From the NCBI GenBank assembly GCA_030247855.1, contig JAPDRN010000015.1:310001-374000 (forward strand): 64,000 nt of DNA, read 5' to 3'. A program made the position numbers and the translations under genes. The stretch is from Knufia peltigerae (Eukaryota; Ascomycota; Eurotiomycetes; Chaetothyriales; Trichomeriaceae). The notes below the pieces were generated by a model. It saw only the letters and a program-made list of their open reading frames with translations, was not told where the DNA came from and searched no databases. This document shows positions 1 to 9,920 of this stretch, one piece after another; positions within the stretch are counted from its first letter, which is position 1, and each line of letters opens with the position of its first letter.

Positions 1-780
1 ATAGAGACAGTCGATGAGACCAGCCGCATTCATGCCAGTATTGAACACGAATCCAAGATACGAGACCAGTCCAATAGCTCCACCAAACTCAGGGCCCAGG
101 GATCTGGAGATTAGGTAGTAAGCACCACCGCCACGCACAACACCGTTTGAGGCCACGGCAGAGATAGACATGGTTGTCAAGAGATTGATCAAGTAAGCGA
201 CGGCCAACATGCCCAGCATGCCGATAACACCGCTTTGGCCCAGAATGAAACCAAATCGGATGAACATGAGAATACTCAACACGTTCAGACTCGTAGGGAC
301 AAATACTCCTGAAAACGTACCCAGCTTGTCGGTGCCACCATTCGCTCGTGGCAGTATAGGCACTTGGTTAGAGGTGGGAGTCTCAGGTTTGGTGCTTGCA
401 GAATGCAACTGTCCGGTCAAGGGATCCTGTGGCATAGAGGCTGCAAGATCAACTTGCCCATTAGCCCGGCCACTTTCTTGCACATTATGAACATTGTCGA
501 AAGTCCCATACACGCCTGTCGACGAGGCTGTTTGGGGACGAGTGATCGAGGGGCTGGAAGCCGCGGACGGAACAGGTACGGGCCTCGAAGGAGAATCGGG
601 AACAGAATCACCATGATCGTCCGGTGGTTGGCCTCGGGATTCTGATAAAGCAGCAAATGACGATCTTCGTAACAGTTGAGCAGCATCATCGGTAGCTGTG
701 CGTGCTAAGAATGTTGGCCGACTTCGTGTGAGAGTGCCTCGTCCCAGGGCCGGCCATTCCTTTCCTCCCGTGCCAACCAT
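1..780 (-). CDS. Vacuolar cation-chloride cotransporter, Vhc1-like (partial, N-terminal part)
   Basis: Reading leftwards from the ATG at 780 gives 260 uninterrupted codons that run off the window edge. The first 150 or so residues are polar and Ser/Pro-rich, as in a cytosolic tail. Then comes KLGTFSGVFVPTSLNVLS, a first membrane segment (LMFIRFGFILGQSG) and the family block NGVVRGGGAYYLISRSLGPE, followed by FGGAIGLVSYLGFVFNTGMN. This block is diagnostic of SLC12 cation-chloride cotransporters. Fungal members (yeast Vhc1) sit in the vacuole membrane and move K+ and Cl- together; that location is inferred from the family. The start has an in-frame ATG in good context (accATGg) and no better upstream choice. 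Most of the transport domain lies outside the window, so completeness cannot be judged. Confidence 0.88.
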   Translation of the reverse strand, partial: MVGTGGKEWPALGRGTLTRSRPTFLARTATDDAAQLLRRSSFAALSESRGQPPDDHGDSVPDSPSRPVPVPSAASSPSITRPQTASSTGVYGTFDNVHNVQESGRANGQVDLAASMPQDPLTGQLHSASTKPETPTSNQVPILPRANGGTDKLGTFSGVFVPTSLNVLSILMFIRFGFILGQSGVIGMLGMLAVAYLINLLTTMSISAVASNGVVRGGGAYYLISRSLGPEFGGAIGLVSYLGFVFNTGMNAAGLIDCLY

Positions 781-1673
781 GATTGCGATGGAATCCACTG
801 TCGAAATGCCAGTCCATCATCAATACATGGCTTGAAGGTTGAGCAAATTATTGGGCATTACGAGACTGGAGAAGACGATATCTGAGGTTGTCGTACAGTG
901 TGTGTAGTGTTGTCATCTGCGTTTTGAGATCTAGACTCGGACTCTTATCGCGTGGGGACAAGTCGTTACTTGTAGAGTCGTAGCTTGAGAACCTTCGTGA
1001 CGGGCCGTCGACGGTGCTACCAGAAAGTCCTCAACCACAAACACCACGAATGCTTGTAAGATAGATACCCTGTACTGTACCAAGGTAACCGTATTGTAAA
1101 GTTGCAACAGTCGTGGCTCGGGTGGAATTTATTACGAGATGTGACGTGTGGAATGAGGAACTGATGGACACTTTTGACTCCCGTAGCCTGGGCGAAATTT
1201 TTTCTTCCTTAACAAACTGGCTCCGAGGCTTGTTATAGTCCGTGAGTGGCACTGAATGCGAAAGATTGGTTAAGAGGTACAGTACGTCCCCTTGATGCAT
1301 GGCCCAGATCTTTGCCATCCAGTCACGAGGATGAGACAGAATTCGCCGTCGCCGAGAGTGACCTGGGCATTTACGAGTGGCAGACCTCATTCTCTCGGGC
1401 CTTCAAGTTAGTCCGCCAGGAATATTTAAGCGGCGGAGCCCGAAAAGCCACCAGCATCATGGGCCACAGTCCCCCATGACCTCGTCGGCCTCCTTTGTCC
1501 ATCTCGCTACCACACAATTCATACTGCATATTCCATAAGCCATTGACTGTTCTTTCTTATTCCTTTATCTAAACTCACTCGCTTATATGTCGCATTCACA
1601 AGCCTAATTCTGTACTCCATCTCTGCTGCTTGACGGATGCCTCTCATACTGCTTGTCTACAATCTCTGTCAAC
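781..1673. other. Intergenic, divergent promoter region
   Basis: This gap of about 0.9 kb separates two divergently transcribed vacuolar transporter genes and should hold both promoters. It contains pyrimidine-rich leader DNA just before 1674 and a GTACTGTAC-type word near 1071. I see no coding sequence or RNA gene. Confidence 0.5.
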
Positions 1674-3974
1674 ATGGCCTCGCCCGCACCCAAACCTCTA
1701 GACATCCGGGCTAGACGTAGTAGTCCTTCGATCACCCCAGCGGCGGCCTCTCCCAATCCTTCTACGCATTCCAGACATACCTCGATGGCCAGACTATCCT
1801 CTCCTGTCCCGTCCCATCGTCTCAACAGTCCCCCGGTTGGCCAGGTTCCGACTCCTCAGCAGATGGCTTCCGACAAGCTTGACAACGTTTTGCCCAAACT
1901 CGACAATTTCGGCTCGTTACCTGGTCCTGGGCAGTCTGCTCTCTCTACAGCCCTTGCCTCTTCGTCCAAATCACCGCCCCGTATTCACACACCTCCCATG
2001 CTTGAGACAACCCCAAGACATTCTTCAGCTGGTGCGGCCGCAGTGTCGGGCAGTCATGATCGGGTACCGAGAAGTAATTATGGGTCCTTGCTCGAAGGAA
2101 GGGATATGGCAGGAAGCCCGGCTCCTACCGAAGACGCGGAAGTGGTGAAAAGACATCTTGTGCAGCCAGATCAAGGGTCGAGCAGATACAAGGGCTCTTT
2201 GCGGATGGACCTCAATGAACGGGGAGCGGGCATGGATGAGGAAGAGTTCTCCAGTTTACGGCTACAGGGTGGTGATATAACACGTGCTGTCTATCGATGG
2301 GCTGAAGAACAAGAAGACAGTCAACTCGGGCGTGGAAAAAGAAGCAAGAGTTTCAGTTACGCCAGGCCGGAGCCTGAGAGCGAGATATTGGATATTCAAA
2401 ACATCAAGGTACCTGGCGGTTTCCGCAGACATTTCCTCCGTCGAGCAGCCGAAAGCCCTGACCCTTCAAATCGAGTCTCGAATGTTGCTGGGCCAGCGGA
2501 GGATTTAATCAGAACGCAAGCAAATGGCAAATCTAAGCCTAACCCCCAGCTATTCACCAATAACTTTCTCGAATTTCTCACATTATATGGACATTTCGCG
2601 GGTGAAGAACTTGAGGAAGATGACGAAGTCTTGGAGCCTGACGAATACTTCTCTTCCGATGCTTGGGAGGAGGGCAGCGATCGAGAACCGGGGGAAGACA
2701 GCGCTTTGCTCACCCCTGGAACCGGGGGCCTGCGGAAGAGGAGACATAAAGAACGAAAGACAGGAGGCACTAACAGCAGCTTCAACGCTGCATTGCTCCT
2801 GTTGAAATCATTTGTCGGCACAGGAGTTCTCTTCCTTCCCCGCGCTTTTCTCAACGGCGGCATGCTATTCTCGTCCCTAGTCTTACTCGGGGTTGCACTT
2901 CTCAGTTTTCACTGTTTTATTCTCCTGGTCAACACGCGCAATGTGGTTGAAGCGTCTTTCGGCGACATTGGAGGTGTGTTGTATGGCAAATGGATGAGAG
3001 CTCTGATATTGTTCTCCATCGTCATCAGTCAACTCGGCTTTGTGTCGGCCTACACGGTCTTCACGTCAGAAAACTTACAGGCCTTTGTTCTGGCGGTCTC
3101 GAAATGCAAAAGCTTCATTGACATCAAATTTATGATCCTCATGCAACTGATCATCTTCCTCCCACTCAGTCTGATTCGAGAAATCGGCAAGCTCGGCTTC
3201 ACGGCTCTCATCGCCGACGCATTCATCATGTTGGGACTGATATATCTGTATTACTACGACATTGCGACCATTGTCTTCAACCGCGGCGTCTCCGACATCA
3301 CCCAGTTCAACCCTTCCACGTGGACACTCTTCATCGGGACGGCCATCTTTACCTTTGAAGGGGTTGGGCTTATCATTCCCATCCAAGAGTCGATGAAGAA
3401 ACCGCACAAGTTCCCCGAAGTGCTTGGCATCGTCATGGTCATCATCACGGTCCTCTTCACCTCGATCGGCGCGTTGTCGTATGCCGCCTACGGATCAAAG
3501 ACCAAGACGGTCGTCATCCTCAACCTGCCGCAGGACAGCAAAATGGTGAACGCGGTCCAGTTTTTATACTCGCTCGCCATCCTGCTCAGCACGCCGCTCC
3601 AGCTCTTCCCGGCCATCCGCATCATGGAGAACGAACTGTTCACGCGGTCCGGCAAGTACAACCCGTACATCAAGTGGCAGAAGAACGTTTTCCGCTTCTT
3701 TTTGGTCTGTGTCTGCTCGCTGATCGCCTGGGGAGGGGCGGGCGACTTGGACAAGTTCGTCGCGCTCGTCGGCAGTTTCGCCTGCATCCCGCTCGTCTAC
3801 ATATACCCTCCCATGCTCCACTTGAAGGCCGTGGCCAGGGGTCCGTGGCAACGGGGGTTGGACTATGTGGTTTGTGTCTTTGGGGTGGCGGGTTGCGTGT
3901 ACACCACCGTGCTCACGGTGCAGCAGTGGGCCGGTGGAAGTTCAGGCAAGGCACCCGGCTATTGTGATTCCTGA
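1674..3974 (+). CDS. Vacuolar amino-acid transporter, AVT3/AVT4-like (AAAP family)
   Basis: A single exon encodes 766 residues. An upstream in-frame TTG at 1653 is not a credible start; the ATG at 1674 sits in a strong fungal context (aacATGG). Residues 1 to about 365 are a low-complexity Ser/Pro and acidic tail with no membrane segment, typical of the long cytosolic N-terminus of Avt3/Avt4 proteins. From about residue 370 the auxin/amino-acid permease core begins (SFVGTGVLFLPRAFLNGG) and about ten or eleven hydrophobic segments follow to the C-terminus. Family members export neutral and basic amino acids from the vacuole to the cytosol; substrate choice cannot be read here. The gene is convergent with the methionyl-tRNA synthetase gene downstream. 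Confidence 0.92.
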   Translation: MASPAPKPLDIRARRSSPSITPAAASPNPSTHSRHTSMARLSSPVPSHRLNSPPVGQVPTPQQMASDKLDNVLPKLDNFGSLPGPGQSALSTALASSSKSPPRIHTPPMLETTPRHSSAGAAAVSGSHDRVPRSNYGSLLEGRDMAGSPAPTEDAEVVKRHLVQPDQGSSRYKGSLRMDLNERGAGMDEEEFSSLRLQGGDITRAVYRWAEEQEDSQLGRGKRSKSFSYARPEPESEILDIQNIKVPGGFRRHFLRRAAESPDPSNRVSNVAGPAEDLIRTQANGKSKPNPQLFTNNFLEFLTLYGHFAGEELEEDDEVLEPDEYFSSDAWEEGSDREPGEDSALLTPGTGGLRKRRHKERKTGGTNSSFNAALLLLKSFVGTGVLFLPRAFLNGGMLFSSLVLLGVALLSFHCFILLVNTRNVVEASFGDIGGVLYGKWMRALILFSIVISQLGFVSAYTVFTSENLQAFVLAVSKCKSFIDIKFMILMQLIIFLPLSLIREIGKLGFTALIADAFIMLGLIYLYYYDIATIVFNRGVSDITQFNPSTWTLFIGTAIFTFEGVGLIIPIQESMKKPHKFPEVLGIVMVIITVLFTSIGALSYAAYGSKTKTVVILNLPQDSKMVNAVQFLYSLAILLSTPLQLFPAIRIMENELFTRSGKYNPYIKWQKNVFRFFLVCVCSLIAWGGAGDLDKFVALVGSFACIPLVYIYPPMLHLKAVARGPWQRGLDYVVCVFGVAGCVYTTVLTVQQWAGGSSGKAPGYCDS

Positions 3975-3996
3975 ATTTCATTGACGGAAAGAGGAT

Positions 3997-4031
<35 letters not shown>

Positions 4032-4313
4032 GAATTGAAGGGCGCATCGCAGCTTGTATTGTGAACAATATCCAATGTACCACTCCGTAAAGGGTGAAGA
4101 TGTCAATAGCGATCGTGACAGACACGATGTCCGAGCCAGGACATGTACGAGTACAGTCTCGGTTCAGAATGAAAGATACTTGTACATACTATACATGACA
4201 GGTATTCAGTGCCATCTCAAAAATATGTACGGAATATATAATACATTGTAATGTTGCACGTATGACGGGCGCGCTGGGCTGGATGATCAACATGTCCCCG
4301 GGTAGGTAAAAAA
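3975..4313. other. Convergent 3' flank with GA microsatellite
   Basis: The 339 bp gap between two convergent genes holds their 3' untranslated ends, a perfect GA run at 3999-4030, a TACGAGTA word at 4146-4153 and AT-rich DNA near 4190-4250. No gene is seen. Confidence 0.6.
3999..4030. repeat. (GA)16 dinucleotide repeat
   Basis: An uninterrupted GA run of 32 bases begins 25 bases after the transporter stop codon, so it is probably in the 3' UTR of that mRNA. It is likely length-polymorphic. Confidence 0.95.
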
Positions 4314-6320
4314 TCAATTGTCGGAAAGCAGCATGGGGAACAACTGCGGCACCGTCGACCTTGCTTTCTTCTTCCCCTTCTTCTTGTCGTCGTCGGGCGA
4401 AGTTGGCGGTGCAGGTGCAGGGGGTGGACATCCGAAGGTCAGGTCGGCGCCGACCCGGGCGTGCGCGAACGTCCTCTTGGAGTCTTCCACCTCCATCATG
4501 TCGAGGGCCACCTTCATCCGCCCCGGCATGAACGGCTGTAGGAGGATCGCGGTGATCCGGATCGACTCGGCGCTCACGTAGACGCCGTAGTGGCACAGCC
4601 GGAGCTCGTCGGGGTCGGTGCTGTTCACACGGCCCCAGAGGGCCGCGTTGTGGAAGAACTTGTTGGTGTTTCTGATCAGCTCGACGATGTGGTGAGCCGC
4701 CGTCCTCGGGTTGGGTTCCCTCATGGCCTTGTCCGTCCGTTCCCGTACCACCGCCAACTGCCTGTTGAGGGTTCGGATGTTTTCACTCAACGTCTGGAGG
4801 TCTCCTCCTCCTCCTCCTCCTCCTCCTCCTCCACCACCACCACCACCACCTGCGTTGTCGCCATCATCGAGACTCTGGTCTTCGGCAGCAAAGAAATCGG
4901 AAAAGCCCTTGGCGTCTTCCGCGACGAGCCTGACGGATTCTTGAACGTTGAACTGCTTACTCTTGAATACTCGCTGGAGTAAATTGCCAAAACCGTCCTT
5001 CAAGATGTGATTGTACGTCCCGGCAACTCGAGAATTCTCGTACATGGCGTCGTCGACGATCCCGCCGTGGTACGCCATGTAGAACCTTATGGCGTCGACC
5101 CCGTACCTGTCCATGGCGAGAAACGGATTGACCCCGTTGCCGGAGGATTTGGACATCTTTTCGTTGTTCATCGTCCAGTGGGCGTGGGACAAAAACTTCC
5201 TGGTCAGGGGGAGTTTCAGGGCCATCAGGAAAGCGGGCCAGTAGATGGTGTGGAACCGAATGATGTCCTTGCCGATGACCTGGCAGTCGGGCGGCCACAT
5301 CGAACCAGGCTTGTCCGCGCCACGACCACCAAACGGGTAGCCGGTCATTGTCAGGTAGTTCAACAGCGCATCCAGCCACACGTATATCGTCTGGCTGTCG
5401 TCGCCGGGCACCGGAATCCCCCACGACAGGCGAGACGAGGGTCTCGATACGGAGAGGTCGCTGAGCCCACTCTCAATCTCCTTCATCACCAGCGCCATGC
5501 GTTGTTTGGGGACGATGGTGGTCGGGTTCTTCGCGTAGTGTTCGAGCAGGGCATCCCGAAAGGCGGACAACCTGAAATGGTAGTTGGTCTCCGAGGTCCA
5601 TTCCACCTCCTTCCCCGTCTCCATCGAGACGATCTTGGTGTCGCCGGTCGAAGGGTCGAGGATCCTCTGGACCTGCGTTTCGGGGTAGAAGGTCTCGTCG
5701 CTCACGCAGTACCACCCCTCGTGGCTCGCCTCGTAGATGTAGCCTCCGTGGTTGAGCTCGCTCCAGACGTGCTCCACCACCCCCTTGTGGTCGGCGTCGG
5801 TGGTCCGGATGAACCGGTCGTAGCTGATGTTGGCGGCGTCGCAGAGCGCCTTGAACTGCTCCGCGTGACGGTCGCAGAAGAGCTTCACGTCCGTGTTCGC
5901 CCGCTGCGCCGCCTTTTGTATCTTCATGCCATGCTCGTCGGTGCCCGTCAGGAGCGTGGCCCTTTCGTCGCCGCAGAGTTTCGCCCATCGTTTCAGTACG
6001 TCCGTGAGGACGAGCGTGTACAAGTGACCGACGTGAGGAGCTTATCAACACACACACACACACACATGCTTAGCCAAAGACGCCCACGGCTCAGAGTCCT
6101 GGCGGGGGAGAATCTCACCTGAGTTGACGTAGAAGATGGGCGAAGTCACATAGTAAGGCTTCTTCTTGTTGTCGGTGTCGTCGAGCAGAGGCTCGACCGT
6201 TGCGAAAGCGCGTCGTGGGAACGATCGATTGATGGCGAAGGAGGATTGGTACTTGCACCGTGCGGCGGAGGCTCGACACTGGAGAAAGAAGCTCCGAGCA
6301 CGCTGCTCCAGGGCAAGCAT
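4314..6320 (-). CDS. Methionyl-tRNA synthetase, probably mitochondrial
   Basis: There are two exons, 6119-6320 and 4314-6040, with a 78 bp intron at 6041-6118 (GTGAGA..AAG). Splicing gives 642 residues and rebuilds the class I signature: the junction completes YVNSAPHVGHLYT, with the HIGH-type motif at residues 70-73. The KMSKS loop (EKMSKSSGN) is near residue 361. The first 35 residues are rich in Arg, Ser and Ala with no acidic residue after position 5, which suits a mitochondrial presequence, and the length fits yeast Msm1 rather than the longer cytosolic enzyme. The enzyme charges tRNA-Met. Two oddities stand out: a run of about 16 glycines in the anticodon-binding half (bases 4803-4850) and a Lys-rich tail near the C-terminus. 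The intron carries a CA/TG repeat next to its acceptor. Confidence 0.93.
4803..4850 (-). repeat. Trinucleotide repeat encoding poly-glycine
   Basis: TCC and ACC triplets on the + strand read as GGA and GGT on the coding strand. They insert about 16 glycines between the catalytic core and the anticodon-binding helices of the methionyl-tRNA synthetase. The array keeps the frame and probably forms a flexible linker. Confidence 0.9.
6049..6066. repeat. (CA)9 repeat inside an intron
   Basis: Nine CA units lie within the only intron of the methionyl-tRNA synthetase gene. On the sense strand this is a TG run ending a few bases before the AAG acceptor, where a pyrimidine tract would be expected. Confidence 0.9.
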
Positions 6321-6900
6321 GGTGCTGCCGGTTCGATATATTTGCTCGTGGTATTCAGAGCCTAAGATGTTCGTTCGAACACGATCAGTCCGCAGTCCGA
6401 GTGATCTTCCTAGAAGCTCCAAAAAAAATATTTCCCCGCTTGGAGTTTGAGGAGCGGCAAGGCTTTACAAGGCTGTCTATAGAAGGCTGACGCTCTCTCT
6501 CTCTCTACTGCTGGAATATTCAATCGGCGAGGATAAGTAGAACCTTGACAAGCAAGAAGCCACCTAGGTAGTCATATGACAAATATGAAGATTGATTGCG
6601 ACGTAGAAATCAAACCTCGACTCAAATATAAATTACCCCCTTGAGACAGGGCCACCGCCCTTAGCCATGCGCCGTCGGAAGTACATTATGTCCTGCAAAT
6701 AGTAGACCAGCTACCATTCCCAACGCAACGTGGAGCATCATTGGCAAGATTGCTCTTTCAACCAAACAACCGTCACGTCCTCCGCAGACAGAACAAAGGA
6801 TACCATATGACCTAACGCCGACCTGGTAAAGCGACTCTGCCCTCCCTTGCAATGGTCCAACGTTCATATAGGACTGCCACCACCAATAACACATCATTAT
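6321..6900. other. Intergenic, no gene seen
   Basis: This holds the promoter and leader of the methionyl-tRNA synthetase gene on the left and the 3' flank of the small membrane-protein gene on the right. A TC run lies near 6492-6506 and a CCTAGGTA word near 6562. No coding potential is supported. Confidence 0.5.
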
Positions 6901-7321
6901 TCATGAATCCTTCTGTATCTGCATATTCGCCTTGACTCGTTCAATAAGTTGAGCTCTAGTCATTTTGGTGTCTGGCTCCAGATTCCGCTGTTGTACAAAG
7001 TCAGTTTCCATACTCAATCACACAAAAGCAAAAGCGAATTCGCCTTGGTTGGACTGACCAGCTTCAACCATCGTTTGAGTTCTGTCTCGGTCCAATATTC
7101 TGGATCTGAACCACGTCTACAGTTCAGTTTGTGTTTTGCACGAGAAAGAAGATACCAGCCAGTAAAGAGGTACCTAGGCTGTTTAGGTGAACCGGGGCAG
7201 GCAACGTACCACCTTTCGGGTCGCGCTCGGCAGGGAACAATTCTCCTCCCCAAAAATTCCACAAGGATGCGACGGTGACGAGTCCAGCGAAGCCTATGAA
7301 CAATTGGTGAAAGTCAACCAT
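6901..7321 (-). CDS. Small membrane protein with C-terminal Ish1/SAP-like helix motif (81 aa)
   Basis: There are three exons: 7210-7321, 7059-7105 and 6901-6987. The introns are 104 bp (GTACGT..CAG) and 71 bp (GTCAGT..CAG). The sum is 82 codons including TGA. The N-terminus has one hydrophobic segment (LFIGFAGLVTVASLWNFW), then a conserved-looking linker (ERDPKGDPEYW). A C-terminal helical motif follows (TETELKRWLKLRN...TRAQLIERVKANM) that resembles the short repeats of Ish1/Msc1 and SAP-type domains. The ATG at 7321 is in good context (acaATGG). I do not know a named homologue. It is probably a membrane-anchored protein whose basic helical tail faces the cytosol or nucleoplasm; that is inference. 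It is easily missed by gene finders because no exon exceeds 112 bases. Confidence 0.68.
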
Positions 7322-7973
7322 TGTTCCACATTGACCGCAGAAGTAATGGGAATTGGGAAACGTCAAGAAGCCCCGAACGGTGTGTTGTTGTTTGCGCGAT
7401 GATGATATCAGAAAAGCCGGGAGCCTGAAGAGGGACAGACGCACCGAAGAATAGGCGCTAGAGGGGAAAAGACGAAGTCAGTAATTGTAGCAGAAGAACA
7501 GAACGAGAAGAAGGAAAGAAAAGGGGACACTAAAGTAATAAACAGGAATAGGTCCGGAGTAGGTGGTGACCTTACGCGAGACTGTAAAGCCCGATCCATG
7601 GCGGTGGGCATGTTGGTTACCCAGTCTCCTGTTTGCCAAACAAGTTGTCGTCCGAGGTATTTTAGGTAGATGGTCAGTGATGTCCGTACAGATACTGAGG
7701 AGCACAGTGTTGAAGATTCAGTCACCAGTCAATAAGATAAGTGGCATTTACTTGCAAGGCTGAGAAGAAAACGAGGATGCCTAATTGAGATAAGAGAAGA
7801 GGCGAATATTTATCGTACATATTTACTCCTCATTGGCTCACGATGGATTATTTACAACATCACGTCACAGACCAAATTGGATCACAGGGACTAATCTGGA
7901 TGACGATTGAGACTGTCTCTAATTGAACCATCTGCAATGAAGTGAAATGTCGCGACCATCCCAGACCAACTTA
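7322..7973. other. Intergenic or 5' leader region
   Basis: Apart from the candidate micropeptide, this stretch shows several good minus-strand splice-like signals (for example GTAAGG near 7574 and CTCTAG near 7458). These could be introns in the 5' UTR of the 81-residue gene. No confident longer reading frame can be joined from them. Confidence 0.4.
7674..7820 (-). CDS. Candidate 29-residue membrane micropeptide (two exons)
   Basis: An ATG at 7820 opens 23 codons ending in a hydrophobic helix (LGILVFFSALQ). A 57 bp GTAAAT..CAG intron (7695-7751) is followed by YLYGHH and a TGA. Start, donor and acceptor are plausible, but the length is so short that this could be chance, or a 5' non-coding exon of the 81-residue gene immediately downstream. 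No homologue is recognised. Confidence 0.28.
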
Positions 7974-9920
7974 TTACCATTCTAGCCGATCATCACAAAC
8001 AAGTCTCACATCGTATCGCTCATTTCTCTCCCAGACCTTCTTGCCCGAGTTGCAACCAGCGACAATCCTTCGCAGTTCCGACACCATGCCGCCAGGTCCG
8101 CTCGCAAATACCGACGTCGTTCCGCACACTGTCGTCTCTACAAAGTCGCGGACGAGGGAATCGAGATCGGGATGCCTCGATTGTGCACTTTCTACATCGG
8201 AGGGGTGCTGGACTGTAAGGTCTACTGCGCCGGCCTTTTCTGACGAGATCCTAGCTGAGGTGATGTCTGTTGCGCCTTTCGTGCGCGGAGCGTTTGCATA
8301 CGCGTCGAGGCTTTCAGTGTCGGTTTCGGACTGACCAGTCTCTCTGGTGACATGGATGCGAATTTTCAGATGGTGACTCCGCCCACGTTCTTGCAACGCT
8401 CTCAACTCTGCGTTGATCCATGCCAAATCGTCCTTCCTTCGGATCGCCCAGATCAACTCGATTTTCCGATCGGGCTGGGGAGGCTGTTGGATGACATCGA
8501 ATAGTACCGGTAGGACAAAAGTCACACCAGTGCCGCCTGCGACGCAAAGAACGTTTGTGTCCGGCAACAAGTGGCGGGTGATTGAGTCTCCATAGGGACC
8601 GGTCAATATTACTGGCGTGGTCGAGGCCACCATATTGGCGTCCTTCTGTCCCTCGCTGGTGGATGCTTCCTGGTTTGCAGATAGGGTTGCTAGAGTTTTG
8701 GTTGCGCCTTTCTTAGCCCTGATGATATACGTGTGGGACTGACACCCGGACTTGCCACTAGCTTCGCCGATGGACGTGAATGGGTGCGCCTGCCATATAC
8801 TCACTTCAGGGAAGCAAAGATAGAAGTGTGCGCCGACAGCCCAGGCACTCTGAGGATGTACGAAGTCGAGACGCAACACATCACCATTGATGTCGTCAGA
8901 AAATCGAGATATGTGAGCTGTGACACTTCTAAATCGCATTCTGCCACCCTCGACGTAGTTATAATGCAACAGGCCCGTCCTAGCCAGTCGTATGCCGCGG
9001 TCAACAAGCCATACAATGAGTGAGGATATGAGGTAACAATTGAGCTTTGACCAGTGTCCCCAGCAAGCTCCGACAAAAAGCATTGCGACGACGTAATGTG
9101 ACTTGCGAAAGAACTCATAGCCAGTCTGTCGAATGGCCCATGGCGTGCTCGAGATGAGGATGATGGTCAACAAGAACATCGCCACCACCCCCCAAATCAT
9201 GTATCGTTGCTGTATCCATTCGAGACCGGTCTTCGGTTGCGGTTGGTATAGTCTCATTTCGACGACACACCATCCAATGGTGTGTAGTGCAGACTGAACA
9301 TATATGATATAACCGAGCCATCGGTGCAAGAAGTTGAAATGTTGGTATGGAATGCCCGTCGTTAGAGAAAGGAGGGATTCCCGAGAAGATAACAGTATTG
9401 AAAATGGCATCAAGGCATAGGCGAGCACGCCAACTCGATCCGCCCACGGACCTACGCCAGTGCGTGTATTGTAGACTCCAGGCATGTTCTTCACCGGGGT
9501 AACCCATGTTTTGTAGGTGATACCGACGAATGTCCATATCGTCAGATATACTGTCAAGATAAACAAGACCAGAACCTGGAGCCGAGTGACCCGTCCAAAC
9601 AAAGTCCTGAGGCAGTCCGGAAGTAGATAATGGCGACTGAACGAGGCAACTGTCCTCTGAACGCGGCGTACCGTGTTTGGTGACTTCTGCGACGCTGATG
9701 AGAGGCGCCGCGCCACGGCCCAGATAAAGAAGATTCCCAGAATGGTTGCCCAAAGAATACCACAATACAGCATACCCAGGTCGTGGGAGTGATACACACT
9801 GTCTAGATAGCTGCACGAACCTGCATCATTGGTACAAGGCACGGCTCTGTCCGCGTAACCCCAATGGTGCTGGAGGGTTTTGGCGTCGCTCATATTCTGA
9901 ATATGCCTTGGGTCCAACAT
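7974..9920 (-). CDS. Ferric/cupric reductase transmembrane component (FRE family)
   Basis: One exon encodes 648 residues. The N-terminal half has six or seven membrane segments with the paired haem-ligand histidines of the ferric-reductase domain (LHRWLGYIIYVQSALHTIGW and RKSHYVVAMLFVGACWGHW). The C-terminal half has the FAD site (HPFTSIGEAS) and the NADPH site (VAGGTGVTFVLPVL), and ends with a typical ASGPGGMVSELRR block. Such plasma-membrane enzymes pass electrons from cytosolic NADPH to extracellular Fe3+ or Cu2+ so that the reduced metal can be imported. The divergent neighbour is a CTR copper(I) transporter. This pairing suggests that this copy serves copper uptake, although the substrate cannot be read from sequence. 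Confidence 0.93.
   Translation of the reverse strand: MLDPRHIQNMSDAKTLQHHWGYADRAVPCTNDAGSCSYLDSVYHSHDLGMLYCGILWATILGIFFIWAVARRLSSASQKSPNTVRRVQRTVASFSRHYLLPDCLRTLFGRVTRLQVLVLFILTVYLTIWTFVGITYKTWVTPVKNMPGVYNTRTGVGPWADRVGVLAYALMPFSILLSSRESLLSLTTGIPYQHFNFLHRWLGYIIYVQSALHTIGWCVVEMRLYQPQPKTGLEWIQQRYMIWGVVAMFLLTIILISSTPWAIRQTGYEFFRKSHYVVAMLFVGACWGHWSKLNCYLISSLIVWLVDRGIRLARTGLLHYNYVEGGRMRFRSVTAHISRFSDDINGDVLRLDFVHPQSAWAVGAHFYLCFPEVSIWQAHPFTSIGEASGKSGCQSHTYIIRAKKGATKTLATLSANQEASTSEGQKDANMVASTTPVILTGPYGDSITRHLLPDTNVLCVAGGTGVTFVLPVLFDVIQQPPQPDRKIELIWAIRRKDDLAWINAELRALQERGRSHHLKIRIHVTRETGQSETDTESLDAYANAPRTKGATDITSARISSEKAGAVDLTVQHPSDVESAQSRHPDLDSLVRDFVETTVCGTTSVFASGPGGMVSELRRIVAGCNSGKKVWERNERYDVRLVCDDRLEW

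Noticed and set aside
5007..6122. 371-residue + strand frame
   Set aside because: Antisense shadow of the methionyl-tRNA synthetase exon, with the same Val/Arg/Asp-rich composition.
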